Assembly (NCBI GenBank): GCA_018265835.1
Contig: JABLYK010000004.1
Location: 1 to 64,000 of the forward strand
Source: Oscillospiraceae bacterium
Lineage (GTDB): Bacteria; Bacillota; Clostridia; Oscillospirales; Oscillospiraceae
Reading direction: 5' to 3'
DNA length: 64,000 bases
Position numbers and translations under genes: made by a program. Below are positions 1-7,155 of this stretch, piece after piece. Under the pieces are notes generated by a model that had not been told where the DNA came from, did not search any database, and saw only the letters and a list, made by a program, of their open reading frames with translations. Numbering within the stretch: the first letter of the stretch is position 1; every line of letters starts with the position of its first letter.

Positions 1-45
1 ACCCCACTTGTTAGATAGTATATCATACTGTCTAACAAATGGGGT
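1..45. repeat. 45-nt near-perfect palindrome
   Basis: The first 45 bases form an inverted repeat centred on base 23. The outer arm ACCCCA pairs with TGGGGT and the inner arms contain TTGTTAGA and TCTAACAA; only two or three positions mismatch. It lies 3' of the minus-strand dipeptidase gene. There is no clear T-tract in view, so it may be a terminator stem, a protein-binding dyad or the end of a repeat element. Confidence 0.6.
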
Positions 46-88
46 GCAATTCAGAACCCCGTGCGGGCTTTTGTCTTTTGTTTGCGGC

Positions 89-1018
89 TTAAAGCAGCCG
101 CAGCCAATTTTCGAAAAAGAGCTGATTCAGCAGCGCTGCGCCATAACCGTGCTGCCGGAACGCATCGTAGAGCGCAGGGATGCTTTGCAGACCCTGCATC
201 CCGCTGCACAGCTGGTCACAGCCATCCAGATCGCCGCCAAAGCAAAGCGTGTGCTCGCCGCCGAGCGCCAGAAAATGATCGATGTGGCGCAGCAGCGAAT
301 CAAATGTGTATGTGCTGCCACCGACGAACTCCTGATAAAAATTGATCCCGACCAAACCTCCGGTCTGTACGATGGCGCAGAACATCTCATCCGTCAGATT
401 GCGGGGATGGCCGCAGACGGCGCGGCTGTTGGAATGCGTGGCAATCACGGGGCCAAGATTCATGGACACAACGTCCCAGAAGCCCGCGTCCGACAGGTGC
501 GACACATCCGGCAGAATGCCGCAGCGGTACAGCTCGCGGATGAACGCGCGCCCATGGTGGCTCAGGCCGCAGTTGACGCACTCCCGGTTCGAGCCGGAGA
601 GGGCGTTGGCGTGATTCCAGGTGAGCGTCAGGTAACGCGCGCCCCACGCGGCGGCGGTCGGGATGCATTCGATTTTGCAGTCGAGCAGCTCCGCGCCTTC
701 GATACCGAGCAGCGCGGCGATTTGCCCCGCTTTCCATGCACCGCGGACGTCCTCCGCCGTGCGGCAAAAGACGGCTCGGTCTGCGTTGGCCGCAAGCTCC
801 CGCGTCAGGCGCTCATATTGGCGCGCCGCAACGGGAAACAGCGCGCCTTCCGTTTGATGCGCATCGCAAAAAAGCGCAAAGATCTGCGCATACGCAGCGA
901 ATTGCGCGCCGCGCAGCAGGTCGATCTGGCCGCCGTTCTGTAATAGGCGCTCCCCCGTCTGTTCACAGCGGGAGATGGTATCGCAGTGGCCGTCAAAGTA
1001 TGAAATGCCCTGCTTCAT
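89..1018 (-). CDS. Membrane dipeptidase family protein (peptidase M19)
   Basis: This 309-aa protein is a zinc-dependent dipeptidase of the M19 (renal dipeptidase) family, which cleaves dipeptides, often with D-residues at the C-terminal side. The N-terminal FDGHCDT carries the H-x-D metal ligands (residues 11-13). Further family signatures are LLGIEGAE (bridging Glu), a VSHLSD His, an IATHSNS His and FGGDLDG near the C-terminus. No signal peptide or membrane segment is evident, so it is probably cytoplasmic. The ATG at 1018 is chosen because AGGAGG lies five bases upstream; an in-frame upstream ATG has no comparable site. A hairpin with a short T-tract separates it from the preceding ricT-like gene. 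Confidence 0.88.
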   Translation of the reverse strand: MKQGISYFDGHCDTISRCEQTGERLLQNGGQIDLLRGAQFAAYAQIFALFCDAHQTEGALFPVAARQYERLTRELAANADRAVFCRTAEDVRGAWKAGQIAALLGIEGAELLDCKIECIPTAAAWGARYLTLTWNHANALSGSNRECVNCGLSHHGRAFIRELYRCGILPDVSHLSDAGFWDVVSMNLGPVIATHSNSRAVCGHPRNLTDEMFCAIVQTGGLVGINFYQEFVGGSTYTFDSLLRHIDHFLALGGEHTLCFGGDLDGCDQLCSGMQGLQSIPALYDAFRQHGYGAALLNQLFFENWLRLL

Positions 1019-1034
1019 GCAAGCCTCCTGTCTG

Positions 1035-1071
1035 CAAAACAGGCACCGCACGGCGAACCATGCGATGCCTG
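1035..1071 (-). terminator. Hairpin with T-tract just before the dipeptidase
   Basis: On the minus strand an 11-bp stem (CAGGCATCGCA with TGCGGTGCCTG, one wobble) is followed by TTTT and then directly by the ribosome-binding site of the dipeptidase gene. It looks like a terminator of the ricT transcript, but only about 16 bases separate it from the start codon, so it could instead act as an attenuator. Confidence 0.5.
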
Positions 1072-1084
1072 CTGCAATTTTATT

Positions 1085-2431
1085 TTATTCCGCCGGCGGC
1101 GCGGAATGTTCCGTTCCCGGCGCTTTGGGTTTGCTGCGCCCCCGCCCGCCGCGGTGGCGGCGCCGGGTGCTGCTGGTTGCCGGTTTCTGTTCGCCGGAGG
1201 CGGGCTTTGCTGCGCTTTCCGGCTTTTTAGAAGTGGATTTTTGCGGCTTTTCCTGCTGCGGCGCATTCTGCTTGGCCGGCTGCTTTTCGCCGGCCGGCTT
1301 TTTTTGTCCACCGCGGCGGGAGGATTTTTTGGTCTGCTGTGCGCCGGACTTTTGCTTTTCCGTCTCCGCCGGCTTTGCCTGCTCCGGCTGCTTCTGCCCC
1401 TCTGCGGGCTTTTTGCCGCCGTGGCCGCGGGAGCGGCGATGGGGCCGCTTTTTCTTGGCGGTGTCTTCCGATTTTTCGCGCTTCGGTTCGCGGTCGAAAG
1501 CGTCGTCCGCAAACAACGGCGGGAGTGCCCAAGGGTCTTCTTCCGGCTCCTCCGCCTCTTTTTTCGGCTTTGGACGGTCTTTCAGCAGCGAAGGGAGCGG
1601 TTCCCCGGGCTTGGGTCGTCCACCCGGAATCACGGCGATTTCTGAGGCCTGATAGCTTTTGAATACGTCCTCACCCTCGCCGTCCATTTTGACCTTCAGT
1701 GTGGAGCGCAGCAGATTCACAGATGAAACCACGCCGTATCCAACCGGCGTCTCCACAAACGTGCCCACCTTCGGCACGGTTTTGACCAGATCTTCATATG
1801 CCGCCTGTTCATACCGCAGACAGCACATCAGACGTCCGCACGCGCCGGAAATTTTTGCGGGGTTCAGCGACATGGACTGCACCTTGGCCATCTTGGTCGA
1901 TACCGGCTGGAATTCCTCTAAAAACTGATTGCAGCAAAACGGCCGGCCGCAGATTCCGATGCCGCCGAGCATCTTTGCTTCGTCGCGCACGCCGATCTGG
2001 CGCAGCTCGATTCTGTTGCGGAACACGGATGCCAGATCCTTCACCAGCTCGCGGAAGTCTACGCGGCCGTCGGAGGTGAAAAAGAACATCGTCTTGTTCC
2101 CCTCAAAACTGCACTCCACGTCAACCAGCTTCATGTCCAGCCCATGCTCTGCGATTTTCTTCTGGCAGATCGCAAAGGCCTCTTTTTCCCGGGCCTTGTT
2201 GATCTCCGCTACGCGCAAATCGTCCTTCGTTGCAAGGCGGACGAGCGAGCGCAGCGGCTGCACCACGTTGCCTTCCGGAACCTCGTGATTGCCCTTGGAG
2301 CAGTCGGCCAGCTCCAGCCCGCGGGAGGTCTCGACGATCACCGGATCACCGGCACGCACCGTGATGCCGTTCGGGTCAAAATAGTATTCTTTCCCGCGAT
2401 TTTTAAATTTTACTCCGATTACTTCTGTCAA
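1085..2431 (-). CDS. ricT: RicT-like PSP1 domain protein with long basic C-terminal tail
   Basis: The first ~250 residues match the PSP1 family that includes Bacillus subtilis RicT (YaaT), part of the iron-sulfur RicAFT complex that affects RNase Y-dependent RNA processing and phosphorelay signalling. The Cys motifs CGRPFCC and CGRLMCC, which in RicT help bind [4Fe-4S] clusters, are both present. From about residue 265 the 448-aa chain becomes a low-complexity tail rich in Lys, Pro, Ala, Gln and Arg and ends in RRRHRGGRGR, likely an RNA-binding extension; the B. subtilis protein is much shorter. The start is TTG at 2431, preceded by GAGG; the longer frame from 2491 runs into holB. It follows holB by four bases, as holB-yaaT pairs do elsewhere. 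Confidence 0.85.
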   Translation of the reverse strand: MTEVIGVKFKNRGKEYYFDPNGITVRAGDPVIVETSRGLELADCSKGNHEVPEGNVVQPLRSLVRLATKDDLRVAEINKAREKEAFAICQKKIAEHGLDMKLVDVECSFEGNKTMFFFTSDGRVDFRELVKDLASVFRNRIELRQIGVRDEAKMLGGIGICGRPFCCNQFLEEFQPVSTKMAKVQSMSLNPAKISGACGRLMCCLRYEQAAYEDLVKTVPKVGTFVETPVGYGVVSSVNLLRSTLKVKMDGEGEDVFKSYQASEIAVIPGGRPKPGEPLPSLLKDRPKPKKEAEEPEEDPWALPPLFADDAFDREPKREKSEDTAKKKRPHRRSRGHGGKKPAEGQKQPEQAKPAETEKQKSGAQQTKKSSRRGGQKKPAGEKQPAKQNAPQQEKPQKSTSKKPESAAKPASGEQKPATSSTRRRHRGGRGRSKPKAPGTEHSAPPAE

Positions 2432-2435
2432 TGGT

Positions 2436-3239
2436 TTATCCTCGCTTCTTCCCGGCTGCGTCCGGCGCTGTAGGCACGGACAGCAGGCCAAAGATATGCT
2501 TTGTGTTTACGTTTGCACGCCGGTAAGTCTCGCACTGTTCGATGCGCCGGAGCTGCCGCATGGCGTCCGCCGCCGTCAGCGCCGGAATCGTATTCTCTCC
2601 GGAAAGCTGGCGCATGAGTGCCTGCTTCGCGGCAGAGAGAACGTCCTGCAGCGCCTGCGCATCCAGATTCTCGTGGCCGGCACACCAGCGCAGCAGCTCC
2701 GCCCGGTCGCCGCGCGCTGCCGTCTTGAGATACGCTTCCGCCTCACGCATGCCATCCTCCGATGGTGCGGCGTCTGAAGCGTTTTCCCGCAGCAGCTCAC
2801 AGCGGGAGCGCACGGTCGGCAGCAGTGCGCCCGGATTTGCAGCCGCCAGAATGAAGGCTGCGCTTTGCGGTGGCTCCTCCAGAAGCTTCAAAAACGCATT
2901 TTGTGCGTTAAAATTCATCTTGTCCGCCTGGCGCAGAATATAAACCTTCCGGCTGGCCTCACTCGGCAGAAGATACGCCGTAGCAGCAACTTGCCGGATC
3001 TGCTCGACCTTGATGACGGGTGTTTTTGCCGCGCCGTCCGGCTCGACGAACAGCACATCCGGGTGTACGCCGTGGAACACCTTATGGCAGCTCCGGCACT
3101 GGCGGCAGGGGCGGATATCGGCGTTCTCGCACAGCATGGCTGCGGCCAGCTCCGTCGTTATCCGGCTGCGCTCCGTTTCCGACGACGAGGCAACGATATA
3201 GGAATGCGAAATGTGGTCATTCGTTTGAAATTGCAGCAT
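2436..3239 (-). CDS. holB: DNA polymerase III delta' subunit
   Basis: This 267-aa protein is the clamp-loader delta' subunit of the replicative polymerase. The N-terminal HISHSYIV region, the zinc module CxxCxxC (PCRQCRSC), ILRQADKMNFNAQNAFLKLLEEPP and an SRC motif (TVRSRC) are characteristic. There is no Walker A motif, as expected for delta' rather than tau/gamma. The ATG at 3239 has AAAGGAG eight bases upstream; the GTG nine bases earlier overlaps that site and is rejected. The next gene starts four bases after its stop, so the two are translationally coupled. Confidence 0.9.
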   Translation of the reverse strand: MLQFQTNDHISHSYIVASSSETERSRITTELAAAMLCENADIRPCRQCRSCHKVFHGVHPDVLFVEPDGAAKTPVIKVEQIRQVAATAYLLPSEASRKVYILRQADKMNFNAQNAFLKLLEEPPQSAAFILAAANPGALLPTVRSRCELLRENASDAAPSEDGMREAEAYLKTAARGDRAELLRWCAGHENLDAQALQDVLSAAKQALMRQLSGENTIPALTAADAMRQLRRIEQCETYRRANVNTKHIFGLLSVPTAPDAAGKKRG

Positions 3240-3324
3240 GACACGCACTCCTTTCGCTACCTAACTTTTTTATTTTACCTTCCGTTCAGAAAATAGTCAA
3301 TCAAAATTGACAGAGATTGCAATG

Positions 3325-3361
3325 AAAAAAACGGGCAGCGCTCTGATTGCTGCCCGTTTTT
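3325..3361 (-). terminator. Terminator after acpP
   Basis: An 8-bp GC stem (CGGGCAGC with GCTGCCCG) has an A-run on one side and a T-run on the other, so it can terminate in either direction. It lies just 3' of acpP. Confidence 0.85.
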
Positions 3362-3377
3362 GTGGTTCTAGATCTGA

Positions 3378-3605
3378 TTACATGGACTTTTCGAGGAACT
3401 CGACAACCTGACGCACCGTGGTCAGATTGGCAGCGTTCTCATCCGTGATGACGATGCCGAAATTGTCCTCAATGGACATCACGAGCTCGACAACATCCAG
3501 AGAATCCGCACCCAGATCGTCCGCAATGTTCGTGTCCATCGTGATACGATCTTCATCGATCTCGAGTTGGTTTGCCAGAAGCGATCTCACTTTTTCAAAA
3601 ACCAT
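3378..3605 (-). CDS. acpP: Acyl carrier protein
   Basis: A 75-aa acidic protein carrying fatty-acyl intermediates on a phosphopantetheine arm. The attachment Ser35 lies in GADSLDVVELV, and the four-helix ACP pattern spans the whole length. AGGAGG lies six bases before the ATG. It sits alone between jag and holB rather than within a fab cluster, which is common in Clostridia. A bidirectional terminator follows. Confidence 0.96.
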   Translation of the reverse strand: MVFEKVRSLLANQLEIDEDRITMDTNIADDLGADSLDVVELVMSIEDNFGIVITDENAANLTTVRQVVEFLEKSM

Positions 3606-3636
3606 AATGCTCCTCCTAATTTATGATGCTACCGGT

Positions 3637-4314
3637 TCAGCTCCATTCACGGCTGACCGGCTTGTTGCTGCGCTGCGGCTGCTGCGGCCGCTCATAGGAC
3701 ACAACAACGCGCCGGTTCGGTTCCGTTCCGGTGGAGCTGGTGGTAACGCCTTCATAGTTTTGCAGCGCGGTGTGGATCACATGCCGCTCGTAGGAGTTCA
3801 TGGGCTCCAACGCCATGCTGCGCTTATACTTGATGACCTTAGCAGCCATTTTCTCTGCGAGTCGAACCAGAGACTCTTCGCGCTTTGCGCGGTAGCTCTC
3901 CGCATCGACGCTGATGTGCATGTGCTTGTCACTGCCGCGGTTGACGGCATAATTCGTCAGATGCTGGATCGCGTCGAGCGTCTCGCCGCGCCGGCCAATG
4001 ACAGCGCCCATGTTTTCGCCGGACAGGTTTACATTCACACCGCCATTTTCGCGCTCTGTGATCTCAATCTCCGCTTCTGTGCCCATGCGCTCCAGAAGCC
4101 CGCTCAGAAAGCTCCGAATTTTTTCGTACTTGTCTTCCTCGACCTCGTACTGGACACGGATGACAGCATTGCAGGCGCCAATTCCGAAAAAGCCGGATTT
4201 TGCGCGCTCCACGATTTCCACGGAAACCTCATCGCGGTCAAGACCCAGTTCCTCCAAAGCGGCGGAAATCGCCTCTTCCTCAGTCTTGGCGGTCTTTTCC
4301 AATATTTTCAACAT
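3637..4314 (-). CDS. jag: RNA-binding protein Jag/KhpB (Jag-N, KH, R3H)
   Basis: This 225-aa protein has the three Jag domains in order: the Jag-N domain with KSGFFGIG near residues 40-47, a KH domain with GAVIGRRGETLDAIQ, and a C-terminal R3H domain with MNSYERHVIH. In Firmicutes KhpB works with KhpA as an RNA chaperone affecting cell elongation and division. It is immediately downstream of yidC in the conserved rpmH-rnpA-yidD-yidC-jag order, so it is probably co-transcribed with that block. Confidence 0.93.
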   Translation of the reverse strand: MLKILEKTAKTEEEAISAALEELGLDRDEVSVEIVERAKSGFFGIGACNAVIRVQYEVEEDKYEKIRSFLSGLLERMGTEAEIEITERENGGVNVNLSGENMGAVIGRRGETLDAIQHLTNYAVNRGSDKHMHISVDAESYRAKREESLVRLAEKMAAKVIKYKRSMALEPMNSYERHVIHTALQNYEGVTTSSTGTEPNRRVVVSYERPQQPQRSNKPVSREWS

Positions 4315-4332
4315 GTTTCAGTTCTCCTGTTA

Positions 4333-5556
4333 TCATTCAGCAGATTCTTCGACACCTTCCGGCGCTGCGTCCACAGACGCCTCAAACGCTTCGCCAAAGC
4401 GATCGGGCGCATAAGCGCGGCCGCGCGCATACCGGCGGTTTCCAACCTGCGAGGCAGGCTGTTCCGTTTCCTTGATGCCGAGACGTTCACGCTTGGCGGC
4501 GCGCTCCTCGCGCTCCAAAGCTGCTTTGCGCTCGTCGTCCTGCTGTTTCTGGTTTGCCTGAATTTTCTTTTTGCTGGTGTTCGGGTTCTTCGCCGTTTCG
4601 CCTGCGGCCCGCATGCGTTCGGTTTCCTCACGCCGGCGTTCGATTTCAAGTTCCTTCTGACGATCCGCACGGTTCAAATCGGCCAGATCAAGCTGCTTGG
4701 TGTAGACTTTGGTCAGCACCACATCACGGACGATACCACAGACGCTGTTGAGAATCCAGTACACGCCCAATGCGGCAGGCATCGTAAAGCAGATCCAGAG
4801 GGAAACCAGCGGCATCACAAGCATCATACTCTTGTTCGTCTGTGCCTGCTGCTTATCAACCTGCGGCGTGGTCATGGTGCTGATCTTCATCGACAGCCAC
4901 GAAAGGAGCGCCGAAATGATCGGGATCAGAAACAGACCAAGTGCCGGAAGCCAGACCGCTTTGTTGCTCCAGTCAAACGCCCAGAACTTGAAGCTCGGCT
5001 GCTGGCCAAGGTTCAGGCCGAGGAACGAGTAGTCCAGATCCATCAGCTTGCCGGAAAAGTCGCCCAGCGACGCGGTAACGGCATCCCAGTTCTGGTGGAT
5101 GCTGTTCATGACCTCGATCTCGGTATATGCAGACTTGGACGATGCGACAAAACCGGCGTTGTTCGTAACCCAGTCGATCAGACTGGTGACGGCTTCCGCG
5201 CTCAGATGCATCATCTTCGACAGCGGCTGACGGATGACGCTGTACAGCGCGATCAGGATCGGGAACGGGAGCAGACTCCACAGGCAGCCGGACATGGGGT
5301 TGATCTTCTCTTCCCGGTACAGCTTGCTGACAGCCTGCTGGTATTGCTGCGGATTGCCATTGTACTTCTTTTCCAGCTCTTTCATTCTGGGCTGCAGACG
5401 CGTGGTACGCATCATGCTCTTCTTGCTCTTTGCCATAAACGGCAGCAGAACCAGATTCACAAGCACGGCGAACAGCATGATGGCAACACCATAGTTGTTC
5501 GTCAGGTTATAAAACTCTTTCAGCGGCCACGCAAAGATTGCGGTAATCCAAGACAT
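4333..5556 (-). CDS. yidC: Membrane protein insertase YidC/Oxa1
   Basis: This 407-aa polytopic protein inserts and folds membrane proteins, alone or with SecYEG. The N-terminal helix region, the cytoplasmic hairpin containing KSKKSMMRTTRLQPRMKELE, and later transmembrane segments (PFPILIALYSVIR and the LVSLWICFTMPAALGVYWILNSV region) fit the YidC2 class. There is no N-terminal lipobox. From about residue 300 it carries a ~100-aa charged tail rich in Glu, Arg and Lys that is longer than usual; such basic tails can contact ribosomes. It lies in the origin-type block between yidD and jag. Confidence 0.93.
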   Translation of the reverse strand: MSWITAIFAWPLKEFYNLTNNYGVAIMLFAVLVNLVLLPFMAKSKKSMMRTTRLQPRMKELEKKYNGNPQQYQQAVSKLYREEKINPMSGCLWSLLPFPILIALYSVIRQPLSKMMHLSAEAVTSLIDWVTNNAGFVASSKSAYTEIEVMNSIHQNWDAVTASLGDFSGKLMDLDYSFLGLNLGQQPSFKFWAFDWSNKAVWLPALGLFLIPIISALLSWLSMKISTMTTPQVDKQQAQTNKSMMLVMPLVSLWICFTMPAALGVYWILNSVCGIVRDVVLTKVYTKQLDLADLNRADRQKELEIERRREETERMRAAGETAKNPNTSKKKIQANQKQQDDERKAALEREERAAKRERLGIKETEQPASQVGNRRYARGRAYAPDRFGEAFEASVDAAPEGVEESAE

Positions 5557-5597
5557 AAGATGACTCCAATTCTTTGGTTCTTTTGGATTTTCCCGGT

Positions 5598-5816
5598 TTA
5601 TGGAACCGGATCGTAAAAATCGTGCTCACCCACGTGAAACGGGTGGCACCGGGAAATACGCTTGATCGCCAGCCAGGAGCCTTTGAGCGCGCCGTATTTT
5701 TCCAGCGCTTCAAGCGCGTACTCGGAGCAGGTGGGAATAAATCTGCAGCAGGGCGGCTTCAGCGGAGAGAGATGTTTGCGGTAGAATTTGACCAGCGCGA
5801 TGAGAAATTTCTTCAC
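5598..5816 (-). CDS. yidD: Membrane protein insertion efficiency factor YidD
   Basis: A 72-aa protein with the family signature CCRFIPTCSEYALEAL followed by RISRCHPFH and ending in HDFYDPVP. YidD is a small amphipathic inner-face protein that helps YidC-dependent insertion. Its ATG overlaps the rnpA stop by four bases, so the two are translationally coupled. Confidence 0.95.
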   Translation of the reverse strand: MKKFLIALVKFYRKHLSPLKPPCCRFIPTCSEYALEALEKYGALKGSWLAIKRISRCHPFHVGEHDFYDPVP

Positions 5817-6175
5817 TGTCGCTCCCCTTCCTCCGCTTTGGTATGCAGCAGGCCAAGGCGGCCCGCAGCTTTCAGGAAGTCGGCCTCCAGCCGGTGATAA
5901 TCGGCGTCGTGCGCCCGCATACGGGCCACCACGACGATGTCATATCCCCGCGCCAGCTCCGGCTCATGCAGACGATAGATCTCACGCAGCCGGCGGCGGA
6001 TGCGGTTGCGAACCACAGCATGTCCGATTTTATTGGACACGGTATAGCCGATTCGGTTCCGTCCGGAACCGTTTTTGCGGCAATACAGCGCCAGACATGC
6101 GGTTGCAGTGCTCTTGCCTTTGGAATACAGGCGCCGGAATTCATAGTTCTTTTTTAATGTAACGGTAAATTCCAA
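5813..6175 (-). CDS. rnpA: Ribonuclease P protein component
   Basis: A basic 120-aa protein that binds RNase P RNA and helps 5' processing of tRNA precursors. The RNR motif region VVRNRIRRRLRE is intact and the N-terminal KKNYEFRRLYSKGKS is typical. The RNA partner rnpB is in this same window at 47525-47867. It sits between rpmH and yidD in the standard order. Confidence 0.95.
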   Translation of the reverse strand: MEFTVTLKKNYEFRRLYSKGKSTATACLALYCRKNGSGRNRIGYTVSNKIGHAVVRNRIRRRLREIYRLHEPELARGYDIVVVARMRAHDADYHRLEADFLKAAGRLGLLHTKAEEGERQ

Positions 6176-6222
6176 GACCCTCTCTCCGATTTCATGCTGC
6201 CAGAACTTGCAGAAACACCATA

Positions 6223-6243
6223 AGGGCGGAAAAATCCCGCCCT
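6223..6243. other. Hairpin between rpmH and rnpA
   Basis: AGGGCGG pairs with CCGCCCT around a T-rich loop in the gap downstream of rpmH. There is no T-tract after the stem on the minus strand, so it is more likely an RNA-processing or stability stem than a terminator. Confidence 0.45.
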
Positions 6244-6285
6244 GAAAACGATGTCAAATTGCAGTCCTGCTCACTGGTGGCCTGC

Positions 6286-6420
6286 TTAGTAGCTCAGCTT
6301 TTTTCTGCCCTTCGCTCTGCGGCGGGACAGCACCTTGCGGCCGTTTGCGGTGGCCATTCTCTTGCGGAAGCCATGCTCTTTTTTGCGCTGACGCTTTTTG
6401 GGCTGATAGGTACGGAACAT
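6286..6420 (-). CDS. rpmH: 50S ribosomal protein L34
   Basis: This 44-codon gene encodes the very basic L34 protein, beginning MFRTYQPKKRQRKKEHGFR and ending KGRKKLSY, a near-consensus L34. AAAGGAG lies nine bases upstream of the ATG at 6420. It heads the rnpA-yidD-yidC-jag block and has its own strong promoter about 100 bases upstream. Confidence 0.96.
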   Translation of the reverse strand: MFRTYQPKKRQRKKEHGFRKRMATANGRKVLSRRRAKGRKKLSY

Positions 6421-6516
6421 CGTGTTTTTCTCCTTTCAAGTAATACTCAACAGCGGGATCAATCCCGCCGTAGTGAATAAAGTCGGTCAACGCCGCGAAA
6501 CCGGCGTCGGCTCAAT

Positions 6517-6546
6517 ATTATATACTAACAATTCACAATATGTCAA
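6517..6546 (-). promoter_or_regulatory. Sigma-A promoter of rpmH
   Basis: On the minus strand TTGACA (6541-6546) and TATAAT (6517-6522) are separated by 18 bases. Both hexamers are perfect. It points toward rpmH through a GC-rich leader containing the dyad GCGGGATTGATCCCGC near 6450-6472. Confidence 0.85.
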
Positions 6547-6810
6547 CCTCGATTTTCCGTTCTTTCGTCCGGAATTTCAGAAAATCTGCCATTGGTATGG
6601 ACAGGCGTTTGCATCCGGGATAAAGTAAGAAAAACATGCAGCGGATCCCGCCGCGAATGAGGCGTGCTGTTCATAACGCAACACACCAGCCACAGACGCC
6701 CGAAGCTTTGGGTGTCTGCGGCTTTTCCACACCGGAGGCGGACGCCGCGCTACATATCTCCCCTTTTGCCTACATATAAATGAATCACGCAAGTATGGGG
6801 AGTGGTGCAT
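6547..6810. other. Intergenic region between rpmH promoter and spoIIID
   Basis: No gene is seen here. A stem at 6690-6721 (CCACAGACGCCC with GGGTGTCTGCGG, two wobbles) is followed by a weak T-stretch on the plus strand. In many relatives this side of rpmH holds dnaA and oriC; I found no dnaA and no convincing cluster of TTATCCACA boxes. Confidence 0.5.
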
Positions 6811-7059
6811 TTGCATACCAATATCGAACAGCGTGCCTGCGATCTGGCCGTGTATATTATTGAAAATCGAGCGACCGTCCGTTCTGCTGCGCAGCAGTTT
6901 GGCATCTCCAAATCGACGGTACATAAGGATTTGACTGAACGGCTGGAAAAGATCAATCCCGGACTTTACCGGCAGGTGCGTCAGCTCCTGGACATCAACA
7001 AGGCGGAGCGCCACATCCGCGGCGGTATGGCAACGCGGCGAAAATACAAAGGAGAATGA
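6811..7059 (+). CDS. spoIIID: Sporulation transcription factor SpoIIID
   Basis: This 82-aa protein is the mother-cell regulator that acts after sigma-E, activating sigK and repressing many sigma-E genes. The helix-turn-helix FGISKSTVHKDLTERLEKINP and the C-terminal RHIRGGMATRRKYKG are almost identical to the family consensus. I choose the TTG at 6811, which gives the expected N-terminus MHTNIEQR and an eight-base spacing from GGGGAG; the GTG codons at 6802 and 6805 sit on top of that site. A strong terminator follows directly. Confidence 0.95.
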   Translation: MHTNIEQRACDLAVYIIENRATVRSAAQQFGISKSTVHKDLTERLEKINPGLYRQVRQLLDINKAERHIRGGMATRRKYKGE

Positions 7060-7061
7060 GT

Positions 7062-7096
7062 GCGGCCTTCCATTTGGAAGGCCGCGTCATTTTTTC
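7062..7096 (+). terminator. Terminator of spoIIID
   Basis: A 10-bp stem (GCGGCCTTCC with GGAAGGCCGC) with a four-base loop is followed by a short spacer and a run of six T. Confidence 0.9.
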
Positions 7097-7155
7097 ATGC
7101 AAACTTACGTATAGCAGTACAGGACGCCGGAAACACTAGCGTCGAAGGTGATTGC

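Noticed and set aside
3418..5616. A 732-codon open frame on the plus strand
   Set aside because: It is antisense to acpP, jag and yidC, all clear genes, and has no family features; long antisense frames are expected at this GC content.
6421..6810. Possible oriC next to rpmH
   Set aside because: No dnaA gene, no cluster of TTATCCACA-like boxes and no clear unwinding element were found.
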